The position numbers were made by a program, and so were the translations under genes. Shown one piece after another: positions 33,618 through 45,000 of a DNA stretch of 64,000 nt. Source of the DNA: Acinetobacter piscicola (GTDB lineage Bacteria > Pseudomonadota > Gammaproteobacteria > Pseudomonadales > Moraxellaceae); the NCBI RefSeq assembly GCF_015218165.1, contig NZ_CP048659.1:1-64000 (forward strand). Reading direction: 5' to 3'. A model generated the notes under the pieces. The model had not been told where the DNA came from and searched no databases. It saw nothing but the letters and a program-made list of their open reading frames with translations. Positions within the stretch are counted from its first letter, which is position 1. Each line of letters opens with the position of its first letter.

Positions 33618-34576
33618 GCGAAGAGATGTCCTACAGTTAATTTTTGAGTTTGGTTAATTTGAACAGCATTCAATGCTTTACCACCTGGCCATTGTAAGTT
33701 GGTTATACAGACAGCTTGCTGATCGCCACAAGCCACATGCACACCATTTTTATCCAATGCAATAATCTCACCTGCTTGTTTATCTGAAGCATCTAAAGTT
33801 GATAAAACAGAATTCCATACCCGCAAATTGTTATTCTCATCAATCGGGGTAAATGCCACAGGCCAAGGATTAAAAGCACGAATATTACGATCAATCTCTA
33901 CAGCAGAACGTGACCAATCGATCTGTGCTTCTGCTTTAGATAATTTAGTGGCATATACAGTCAAGGCTTCATCTTGAACTTCACGTTCAGCTAGATACTT
34001 TTGTAAGCTTTGTTCGGACGCTAATACCGTGCAAATTGCTTCAGCACCTTGAATTGCCAGTTTGTCATGTAGGCTTGCAGAGGTATCTTCATTTGTAATA
34101 GGGCAGATGGTTTTATACATCATATCGCCTGTATCTAACCCTGCTGCCATTTTCATGATAGTCACGCCTGTTTCAGTATCACCTGTTGAAATGGCACGCT
34201 GAATCGGTGCTGCACCGCGCCAACGTGGTAACAAGGAACCATGAATATTAAGACATCCGTATTTGGGTGTGTCTAAAATGACTTGTGGCAAAATTAAACC
34301 ATACGCAGCCACGACCATGACATCAGCATTCAATTCCGCTAATTGTTTTTGTGCAGCCAAACCTTCTTCAGTAGATGATTTAAAATTTACAGGTTGATAA
34401 ACCGTTAAGTGATGCTCAAGAGCAAGTTGTTTGACGGCAGAGGCTGTAAGCTTTTGTCCACGTCCTGCTTTACGATCAGGTTGAGTGTAAACTGCAACAA
34501 TTTCATGATCAGTTTTTAAAAGGGCGCTGAGTGCATGTGCTGCAAATTCGGGGGTACCTGCAAAAATTATTTTCAA
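33614..34576 (-). CDS. fmt: Methionyl-tRNA formyltransferase
   Basis: Fmt formylates the initiator Met-tRNA. The formyl-tetrahydrofolate domain has IIFAGTPEFAA, YGLILP, LNIHGSLLPRWRGAAPIQRAI with the catalytic Asn and His, and GLDTGDMMYK with the Asp. The C-terminal OB-fold tRNA-binding domain follows. I start at a TTG giving (M)KIIFAGTPEFAAHAL, 320 aa, which matches the Acinetobacter protein; the in-frame start 13 codons earlier is also TTG and adds nonconserved residues. fmt and rsmB overlap by 4 bp and are an operon. Confidence 0.93.
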   Translation of the reverse strand: MKIIFAGTPEFAAHALSALLKTDHEIVAVYTQPDRKAGRGQKLTASAVKQLALEHHLTVYQPVNFKSSTEEGLAAQKQLAELNADVMVVAAYGLILPQVILDTPKYGCLNIHGSLLPRWRGAAPIQRAISTGDTETGVTIMKMAAGLDTGDMMYKTICPITNEDTSASLHDKLAIQGAEAICTVLASEQSLQKYLAEREVQDEALTVYATKLSKAEAQIDWSRSAVEIDRNIRAFNPWPVAFTPIDENNNLRVWNSVLSTLDASDKQAGEIIALDKNGVHVACGDQQAVCITNLQWPGGKALNAVQINQTQKLTVGHLFA

Positions 34577-35022
34577 GATAGGAGCTCTAAGAAAAATTAA
34601 AAAGCAGTATATCAAAGCTACATCAAATCAGACGATTTTGATCAATTTTCATAATAAAATAAAAAAAATGTAAATATAAAAGGTATAAATATTACAAATA
34701 AAAATTGCTTAATTAAAAAAACAATTGAAAACAAAAGCTTAAATTTTAAATTTCAACATTTGTAAGAAAAATTAATCAATGTTAATGGATTGTTAATATT
34801 TTGAATAATAGTAAATTTTTGATTAATATGGTTGAATATTAAGCAGTTAATCTAAAAATTGAACTAAGAGAGTGAATTAAAGTCTTAGTGTGATCAAAGT
34901 CGCATAATTTTGTTGATTTTTGACTGCATTCGTTATTTAATTGTAGTTAATTTTGTATGTTTTGTGTGCGCTTCAGAAAGAATACTAAAAACTTCTAAGT
35001 GCCACCCAATGAGGAATATCTA
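34577..35022. other. AT-rich upstream region of the adhesin gene
   Basis: 446 bp between divergent fmt and the adhesin, among the most AT-rich stretches of the window; the expected promoter area, with no gene seen. AATGAGGAATATCTA gives the adhesin a good ribosome site at its right end. Confidence 0.5.
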
Positions 35023-36021
35023 ATGAATAAGATTTACAAAGTAATTTGGAACGCAACCTTAGGTATTTGGGTGGCAGTGTCTGAAGTTGCAAAGGGAAAA
35101 ACCAAGTCATCTAAAGTGACAAAAATCATGGGTGCTGCGACAGTCAGTTTGATGGTGACGTTTAGTCCAGATGCTGCTGCAAACTTATCTGTTTGTGGTA
35201 CTACCGCAGCAAGTGGAACAACAGGTGCTGTCGTAGGGAATTCAACTAACACAAGTTTAGATGCTAACTGCGGTAGTGGTGCTGCTTTAGCTCAAGCAAG
35301 TATTGGGGGAGCTATTGCGATAGGTGATAATCGCTATAACACAACAACTGCCATTGGGAATGATAATTTAGCAATAATGTCTGGTGCGACAGCGACTAGT
35401 GGTGGAGTCAATAGCACAGGAAATAATATAGCCATTGGTCACAATACTAAAGCAACAACTACGCTTAACGATGGAGGGCGTGCTACTGCTGTTGGTTCTT
35501 TTGCTGAAGCGACAGCGGCATATGCGACTGTATTTGGTGCTGACAGTAAAGCATCTGCTGTTGGTGCAAGTGCATTTGGTTATCGTGCACAAGCAACCTC
35601 TTCTCGTACTACAGCAATAGGACAAGATGCTTATGCATCTGGATCGGCTTCTGTAGCAATTGGTGGTGCACAGAATTCTGCAATTACGAAAGGAACATCA
35701 ACGGTTACAGGTTCTACTGGAAATCAAATACCTGGTTCTAGAACCCTAAACATTACAACAAATAGCGCAACTAAATTTGTTGGAAAAACACAAGGCTCTA
35801 CAAATGGGCGTTATAGTTTTGATTTAAATATTTCTAATGGTTCGGCAACAGGTGGAACATATACATTACTAGATTCAAGTGATAATCCAATTACTGGTAC
35901 AACAAGTACCTTGGATGCAGCAACAGCTCATGTGCTATATGAATCACTAACAAGTGGTGCTGCTGCTGGGGGGGGGGGCAGGGCAATCAGTTGCCATAGG
36001 TTCATCAGCATTGGCGCTTAG
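35023..36021 (+). CDS. ataA: Trimeric autotransporter adhesin, N-terminal part (frame broken)
   Basis: The amino-terminal piece of a giant YadA-type adhesin. It starts MNKIYKVIWNATLGIWVAVSEVAKGK, the ESPR extended signal peptide of trimeric autotransporters, at the ATG with AGGAATATCTA before it (an ATG-less extension eight codons upstream is not used). A YadA-like head region follows with repeats of the type (A)IG.(N/D)..A. The frame runs past an 11-G run (35968-35978) into 14 unrelated codons and stops at 36021 (332 aa), so in this sequence only a secreted stub is made. One G fewer or two more would join it to the ORF at 35954. Confidence 0.9.
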   Translation: MNKIYKVIWNATLGIWVAVSEVAKGKTKSSKVTKIMGAATVSLMVTFSPDAAANLSVCGTTAASGTTGAVVGNSTNTSLDANCGSGAALAQASIGGAIAIGDNRYNTTTAIGNDNLAIMSGATATSGGVNSTGNNIAIGHNTKATTTLNDGGRATAVGSFAEATAAYATVFGADSKASAVGASAFGYRAQATSSRTTAIGQDAYASGSASVAIGGAQNSAITKGTSTVTGSTGNQIPGSRTLNITTNSATKFVGKTQGSTNGRYSFDLNISNGSATGGTYTLLDSSDNPITGTTSTLDAATAHVLYESLTSGAAAGGGGRAISCHRFISIGA

Positions 36022-39000
36022 AAATCAATCCATCGCAATTGGTGCAGACTCATTGGCTTTAGGAGATCAATCAACAGCATTAGGTGCTAATAGCCGTGCT
36101 ACTGGTGCGGCTTCAGTTGCCATTGGGGGGGATGATATTGACTCAGCACGTGGTAATAATGCAGTTTATAAAGCGCTGACCGGAGTCGATTTACCATCAG
36201 GTTATATTTCTACACAAAGCTCTGGTGATGCTTCTACTGCAGTTGGGGTGCAAGCAAAAGCAAGTGGGCATTATGGTACTGCAATTGGTATGGCTTCAGC
36301 TGCGACGGGTAATCTATCAGTTGGTATTGGATCTAAAGCAACTGCTTCATCAGATGCAACCACGGCTATTGGAGTAAATTCATCAGCGAGTAAGAAATAT
36401 GCTTCTGCAATTGGTTTAAACAGTACTGCATCAGGTGAGTATGCGACTTCTATAGGTTCAGGTGGTAATACAGTTTCGAAAGCGACCCAAGCAACTGCAG
36501 ATGGTGCATTGGCATTAGGTGGTAATGCCAATGCAGGTGCGCAAGCTTCAAATATAAATGCAACTGCAATAGGTGGTGAGTCTGTTGCTTCGGGAGTTAG
36601 TGCGATTGCATTAGGTACACAAGCTGAAGCTTTAGCTACAAATTCTCTTGCTTTTGGACGTAAAGCACAAGTCACTAATACTAATGCGACTGGCGCGATG
36701 GCAATTGGTTCGCAATTAGATTGGGCTTTTGATGCTGCTGATGGTGGTACTCAAACTGTTAACACTAAAGCTGACGGGAGAAACTCTCTTGCTTTGGGTA
36801 ATGGTGCACAAAGTAACAGTGAAAACTCAATGGCATTAGGAAACGTTGCTAATGCTACAGGTAATCAAGCAATTGCGTTAGGTACATATAATAAAGCAAA
36901 TGGTCTTAGTAGCTTAAGTATAGGTCATCGTTCAAATGCGAATGCAGATTATGCTCTTGCACAAGGTTATAAAGCGCTTGCTTCAGGTGTATCTTCAATT
37001 TCTGTTGGTAATCAAGCGAATGCGTTGGCTACTAATACTGTAGCAATAGGCCGAGGGGCATCTTCTAAATTTAATGACAATATTGCCATTGGTACCAACG
37101 CAGTTGCGGATACAGGTTCAAATACTATAGGTAGCTCTATTGCGATGGGTGCAAATGCATATACTCTAGGCATGTACCAAACGGCTGTTGGAACGGGCGC
37201 AAGAGCTACCACAAATCAAGCTGCAGCATTAGGTTATAAAGCAGGGGCTGCAGGTTCAGGTAGTGCGGCAGTCGGAACAGGTACTGCTTCATTAGGAACA
37301 GGGAGTACAGTTGTAAGTGCAGGTGCAGCTTCAAATGATTTAAAAGGCTTAGCTGCTGGAGTTCCTATGGGAAGTGGCTTTAGATCAGTTACGATGTCAA
37401 CGGCATATACAGGCCCGACTCAAACTTCAATTGCTGGTTCATTTTCAAATAATAGTCGTTTACCTACAAACTTTACATTTACTTTAGATGGAACTACGGG
37501 TGCAGTGACTGGTGGTACATTAGGTACTAAAACTCTTAATAAAGAGCAGGCATTGGCTGTTTATAATGCTTTATCTATGGGTTCAGCAATTGCCACAGAA
37601 GATAACTCAACTGCAGTAGGTTATAGCAGCCTTGCATCAGGCGCAGCTGCTACAGCATTGGGCGGTGGTGCATCAGCATTAGGGGCAAATGCGGTTGCAG
37701 TTGGTCGTGCTGAAGGGGTAGGTGCGAATGCGGTTGCTGTGGGATATGCTTCTCAAGCACTTGGTTCAGAGTCTACAGCTGTAGGTAAAAATACAGTCGC
37801 TTCAGCAAGTAATACGCTTGCTATTGGTTCAGGCGGAACAGATGCGAATTCAACCAAAACAACAGCTTCAGCAGTGGGTGCAATTGCCATTGGTGGTAAT
37901 ACAACTGCAGGTGCAAGAGCTCTTGGTACAGATTCAATTGCATTGGGTGGTGAGTCGATAGCAGGTTCAACAAGCAAAGCAAATGCTGTTGCAATTGGTA
38001 AAGGTGCAAAAGCGACAGGTCAAAATGCGATCAGTATTGGTACAGGTAATACAGTTTCTGGTGACAACTCTGGTGCTATTGGTGATCCAACTACTATTAC
38101 AGGGTCAGGCACTTATACTGTCGGTAATAACAACGGTACTGTAGATGCTTCTGAATCTGGAATTATGGGGAATAATAATACCATTACTACGGGTTTAGGT
38201 ATTACAGATACGCGTGTTATTGGTAATAAAAATACCATCAACTCCACTAAGGTGATGGTTCTTGGCAATGGTGTTACTGTTGGTGCAAATTTAGATGGTG
38301 CTGTAGTTCTAGGTGATGGTTCAACAGTTACCAGTGCAACACCGACAGCAAATGCGACTGTGACAGGTACAGCAGCAAATGCTAAAGCAATTAACTATGG
38401 TACTTTTGCTGGAGCAACACCAGATACTGGTGATGTGGTCAGTGTTGGCGCTGTAGGAAATGAGCGTCAAATTATTAATGTTGCTGCAGGTGAGATTGCA
38501 TCAGGAAGTACGGATGCAATCAATGGTAGCCAATTATACGCAACTCAGGCGGTGATTAGTAATTTAGCAGGCTCTACTGCCGCTGCTTTAGGCGGCGGGG
38601 CAAGTGTAAATTCGGCAAATGGTGCGATATTGGCACCAACCTACTCATTGACGAATAATCCGAATGCTGGAACCAAAACTACATCAAATAATGTAGGTGG
38701 GGCTTTAACAACTTTAGATACGGCAGTGAATCAGCCGATTACATTTAAAGACGCTGCAACAGGTACAAGTGTTCAAAAGTTAGGTTCGACATTTGCGATT
38801 GTGGGTGATGGTAAAAATCTTTCAACTGTTGTGACAGCAGGGCAAGCGAAAATCAGCATGTCTGATACGCCAATATTTACCAACGTCACAGCCGATCAAG
38901 TCACGGTAAAAAATGCACCGACTGCAGGTACGGATGCCACCAATAAAACTTATGTTGATGGTCAAGTTCAGTCTGTTGCAAATAACCCGTTAACTTTTGC

Positions 39001-42000
39001 TGGTGATACCGGAACTAATGTACAACGTAAGTTAGGTGAAACAACTAAAATTGTGGGCGGTATAACTGACCCAACAAAACTATCTGCAAATAATATTGGT
39101 GTTGTTGCAGATGGTACAGATAAGTTAACGATACAACTTGCAAAAGATTTAACAGGTTTAAACAGTGTAGAAAGTAATACGATTAAACTTGGTGACGCAA
39201 TCAACAATACTACATTGACCAGTACAGCAAATGGTCTCAATGTGGGTGGTGATAAAATCACTAATGTAGGCAAAGGAGATGTATCTGCAACGTCAACAGA
39301 TGCAATTAACGGTAGTCAGTTAAATACTGCACAAAATAGTACAAGCAGTATTATTGGTGGTGGTGTGACCAACAATGCAGGTAGCTTAACGGGTCCATTC
39401 ACGACCAATGGCAACAGCTATAGCAACATTGCTGAAGCGATTGAAGACCAAGCGAAGAAATCAAAAACCACAGTTACTCAAGGTGACAACATTGTTGTGA
39501 CTTCAGGGACGAATGCAGATGGTTCAGTGAACTACGAAGTTGCAACAGCGAAAGACGTAAACTTCGATAAAGTCACTGTAGGCAATGTAGTGACTGATGG
39601 TGCAACAGGCAAAATCAGTGGCTTAACAGCAGGCGATGTTTCATCAACATCAACCGAAGCAATCAATGGTAGCCAGTTAAATGCACAAGGCGAAGGTGTT
39701 AAAAACATCATCGGCGGTTCAACAGTTTATGATCCAACAACAGGTACATTAACCAACACCAATATTGGTGGTACAGGTGAAAGTACAATTGATGATGCGA
39801 TCAAAAATGTAAATACAGCAGCCACTAAAGCGAAAACCACAGTTACTCAAGGTGACAACATTGTTGTGACTTCAGGGACGAATGCTGATGGTTCAGTGAA
39901 CTACGAAGTGGCGACTGCGAAAGACGTGAACTTCGATAAAGTCACTGTAGGCAATGTAGTGACTGATGGTGCAACAGGTAAAATCAGTGGCTTAACGGAT
40001 GGTACGGTTGCCGCAGGTTCAACTGAGGCTGTGACAGGTAACCAGTTGAATGCACAAGGCGAAGGTGTTAAAAACATCATCGGCGGTTCAACAGTTTATG
40101 ATCCAACAACTGGTACATTAACCAACACCAATATTGGTGGTACAGGTGAAAGTACAATTGATGATGCGATCAAAAATGTAAATACAGCAGCCACTAAAGC
40201 GAAAACCACAGTTACTCAAGGTGACAACATTGTTGTGACTTCAGGGACGAATGCAGATGGTTCAGTGAACTACGAAGTTGCAACAGCGAAAGACGTAAAC
40301 TTCGATAAAGTCACTGTAGGCAATGTAGTGACTGATGGTGCAACAGGCAAAATCAGTGGCTTAACAGCAGGCGATGTTTCATCAACATCAACCGAAGCAA
40401 TCAATGGTAGCCAGTTAAATACTGCACAAAATAGTACAAGCAGTATTATTGGTGGTGGTGTGACCAACAATGCAGGTAGCTTAACGGGTCCATTCACGAC
40501 CAATGGCAACAGCTATAGCAACATTGCTGAAGCGATTGAAGACCAAGCGAAGAAATCAAAAACCACAGTTACTCAAGGTGACAACATTGTTGTGACTTCA
40601 GGGACGAATGCAGATGGTTCAGTGAACTACGAAGTTGCAACAGCGAAAGACGTGAACTTCGATAAAGTCACTGTAGGCAATGTAGTGACTGATGGTGCAA
40701 CAGGCAAAATCAGTGGCTTAACAGCAGGCGATGTTTCATCAACATCAACCGAAGCAATCAATGGTAGCCAGTTAAATACTGCACAAAATAGTACAAGCAG
40801 TATTATTGGTGGTGGTGTGACCAACAATGCAGGTAGCTTAACGGGTCCATTCACGACCAATGGCAACAGCTATAGCAACATTGCTGAAGCGATTGAAGAC
40901 CAAGCGAAGAAATCAAAAACCACAGTTACTCAAGGTGACAACATTGTTGTGACTTCAGGGACGAATGCAGATGGTTCAGTGAACTACGAAGTTGCAACAG
41001 CGAAAGACGTAAACTTCGATAAAGTCACTGTAGGCAATGTAGTGACTGATGGTGCAACAGGCAAAATCAGTGGCTTAACAGCAGGCGATGTTTCATCAAC
41101 ATCAACCGAAGCAATCAATGGTAGCCAGTTAAATGCACAAGGCGAAGGTGTTAAAAACATCATCGGCGGTTCAACAGTTTATGATCCAACAACAGGTACA
41201 TTAACCAACACCAATATTGGTGGTACAGGTGAAAGTACAATTGATGATGCGATCAAAAATGTAAATACAGCAGCCACTAAAGCGAAAACCACAGTTACTC
41301 AAGGTGACAACATTGTTGTGACTTCAGGGACGAATGCAGATGGTTCAGTGAACTACGAAGTTGCAACAGCGAAAGACGTAAACTTCGATAAAGTCACTGT
41401 AGGCAATGTAGTGACTGATGGTGCAACAGGTAAAATCAGTGGCTTAACGGATGGTACGGTTGCCGCAGGTTCAACTGAGGCTGTGACAGGTAACCAGTTG
41501 AATGCACAAGGCGAAGGTGTTAAAAACATCATCGGCGGTTCAACAGTTTATGATCCAACAACTGGTACATTAACCAACACCAATATTGGTGGTACAGGTG
41601 AAAGTACAATTGATGATGCGATCAAAAATGTAAATACAGCAGCCACTAAAGCGAAAACCACAGTTACTCAAGGTGACAACATTGTTGTGACTTCAGGGAC
41701 GAATGCAGATGGTTCAGTGAACTACGAAGTTGCAACAGCGAAAGACGTAAACTTCGATAAAGTCACTGTAGGCAATGTAGTGACTGATGGTGCAACAGGC
41801 AAAATCAGTGGCTTAACAGCAGGCGATGTTTCATCAACATCAACCGAAGCAATCAATGGTAGCCAGTTAAATACTGCACAAAATAGTACAAGCAGTATTA
41901 TTGGTGGTGGTGTGACCAACAATGCAGGTAGCTTAACGGGTCCATTCACGACCAATGGCAACAGCTATAGCAACATTGCTGAAGCGATTGAAGACCAAGC

Positions 42001-45000
42001 GAAGAAATCAAAAACCACAGTTACTCAAGGTGACAACATTGTTGTGACTTCAGGGACGAATGCAGATGGTTCAGTGAACTACGAAGTTGCAACAGCGAAA
42101 GACGTAAACTTCGATAAAGTCACTGTAGGCAATGTAGTGACTGATGGTGCAACAGGCAAAATCAGTGGCTTAACAGCAGGCGATGTTTCATCAACATCAA
42201 CCGAAGCAATCAATGGTAGCCAGTTAAATACTGCACAAAATAGTACAAGCAGTATTATTGGTGGTGGTGTGACCAACAATGCAGGTAGCTTAACGGGTCC
42301 ATTCACGACCAATGGCAACAGCTATAGCAACATTGCTGAAGCGATTGAAGACCAAGCGAAGAAATCAAAAACCACAGTTACTCAAGGTGACAACATTGTT
42401 GTGACTTCAGGGACGAATGCAGATGGTTCAGTGAACTACGAAGTTGCAACAGCGAAAGACGTGAACTTCGATAAAGTCACTGTAGGCAATGTAGTGACTG
42501 ATGGTGCAACAGGCAAAATCAGTGGCTTAACAGCAGGCGATGTTTCATCAACATCAACCGAAGCAATCAATGGTAGCCAGTTAAATACTGCACAAAATAG
42601 TACAAGCAGTATTATTGGTGGTGGTGTGACCAACAATGCAGGTAGCTTAACGGGTCCATTCACGACCAATGGCAACAGCTATAGCAACATTGCTGAAGCG
42701 ATTGAAGACCAAGCGAAGAAATCAAAAACCACAGTTACTCAAGGTGACAACATTGTTGTGACTTCAGGGACGAATGCAGATGGTTCAGTGAACTACGAAG
42801 TTGCAACAGCGAAAGACGTGAACTTCGATAAAGTCACTGTAGGCAATGTAGTGACTGATGGTGCAACAGGTAAAATCAGTGGCTTAACGGATGGTACGGT
42901 TGCCGCAGGTTCAACTGAGGCTGTGACAGGTAACCAGTTGAATGCACAAGGCGAAGGTGTTAAAAACATCATCGGCGGTTCAACAGTTTATGATCCAACA
43001 ACTGGTACATTAACCAACACCAATATTGGTGGTACAGGTGAAAGTACAATTGATGATGCGATCAAAAATGTAAATACAGCAGCCACTAAAGCGAAAACCA
43101 CAGTTACTCAAGGTGACAACATTGTTGTGACTTCAGGGACGAATGCAGATGGTTCAGTGAACTACGAAGTTGCAACAGCGAAAGACGTGAACTTTGATAG
43201 CGTGACTGTAGGTAAAGGCGCAGACACAACAATCTTGACCAGCACCGAAGATGGTTTAGATGTGGGTGGTGATAAGATCACGAATGTCGGTGCAGGCAAG
43301 ATAGCAACAGGTTCAACTGATGCTGTTACAGGCGATCAGTTGAATAAAGCCGCTGATAACTTGACTACAATCTTGGGTGGTAATGCAACCAATGTTGGCG
43401 GTAATGTAACTACAAGCAATATTGGTGGTACGGGTAAAAACACCATCAATGATGCAATTTCTAGTGTAAATACAGCAGCGACTAAAGCGAAAACGACAGT
43501 GACTGAAGGCGACAACATCACTATAACGTCAAGCACCAATGCAGATGGTTCAACCAACTATGAAGTTGCGACTGCAAAAGATGTCAAGTTTGATAATTTA
43601 TCTGTAGGTCCTATTACTGTTTCGAAAAATGGTATTGATGCAGGAAATACACAAATTAAAAACATTGCAGCAGGTACAGCAGCTGGTGATGCTGTGAATG
43701 TGAGTCAGTTGAATGATGTTGTTAATAACAAAATTCAAAATGATGTGACGAGTATTATTGGTACAACTGATGGTCAACCAAGTGAACTATTTGAAACCTA
43801 TAATGTGTCAGGTCAAAGTACAACTGATCGTCGTAACATTCTAGAAACTGTAACAAGCATTAATACGAAGGGTGCAAAATACTTCCATACTAATGCAGTA
43901 GATGAAAGTGTTGAAGCTGGTGTTGTTGGTGAAACAAATGACTCAAGTGCAGGAGGTAAAAACTCTACAGCAATTGGTGTTAATGCAATTGTCGCAGCAG
44001 GCGCAACAAGTACAGCAGCACTTGGTCATAATACTTTAGCAACAGATGAAGCAACTAACGCAGTCGTTGTTGGTTCGGGTTCTAAAGTTGGAGGAGCATC
44101 AACGATTGCAATTGGTCATAATGCGCAAGCATTGGGTCAACAATCAATTAGTATCGGTACTGGCAATATTGTGACCGGCAATAATTCTGGCGCTTTGGGT
44201 GATCCAAGTATTGTTGATGGAAATAGCAGTTACTCTGTAGGTAATAACAATAAAGTTGCTACAGATAATACTTTTGTTCTTGGTAATGATGTGACTCAAA
44301 CTGTTGATGGTTCTGTGGTGTTGGGTAATAAATCAGCAGCAACTACAGGCGCTGGTGTTGGAGGTTATACACTTGCTCAAGCAACGACTGCGGATCGTGA
44401 TGCAATTACTCAAACGACAAGTACTACAGGTGCGGTTGCTGTTGGTGATGCAACAAATGGTGTTTATCGTCAAATTACCGGTGTTGCAGCAGGTACAGCA
44501 GATTCTGATGCAGTCAACGTTGCGCAGTTGAAAGCAGTTGATCATCAAGTCACAACAACTCAAGGTGCTTTAGTTGATAGTTTAGGTGGTGGTTCGAAAG
44601 TTAACCAAGATGGCACAATCACTGGCCCAACTTATAATGTTGGTGGTGGCACACAAACTAATGTGGGCGATGCATTAGATGCTTTAAATACTAAAGTGAA
44701 TAATGTAGATACCACTGCAAATGCAGGTTGGACAGTGAAAGCTGGTGATCAATCCCAAACTATTAAACCGAAAGCAACGGTTGAGTTTGTTGGAGATGAC
44801 AATATCACTGTAACTCAAGAAAACGACAAAGAGGGTAATGCAAAACTTGCTGTCGAGTTGAATAAAAAGCTTGATGTTGAACAGTTAAAAGCTGGTGATA
44901 CTGTAATTAATCACGGTGGAGTATCAATTGGACAAGTTGTACAGTTAGGCGGCACAGGCCTCATTATCCAAAATGGTCCAAGTGTAACAACAACAGGAAT

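Noticed and set aside
34999..35022. Adhesin start eight codons before the ATG at 35023.
   Set aside because: The extra residues (MPPNEEYL) are not part of an ESPR signal, and the ribosome site fits the ATG at 35023.
35034..36675. Short antisense ORFs in the adhesin head region.
   Set aside because: Shadows of Ala/Gly/Thr-rich repeats; no start signals.
40270..42675. Five identical leftward 79-codon ORFs inside the adhesin array (starts MPLVVNGPVKLPAL).
   Set aside because: They are the antisense of the A modules and repeat only because the modules do; no ribosome sites, no independent support.
39308..43197. Regularly spaced repeats resembling a CRISPR-like array.
   Set aside because: Units are 357-369 bp, all coding in one frame, with no short repeat-spacer alternation and no cas genes.
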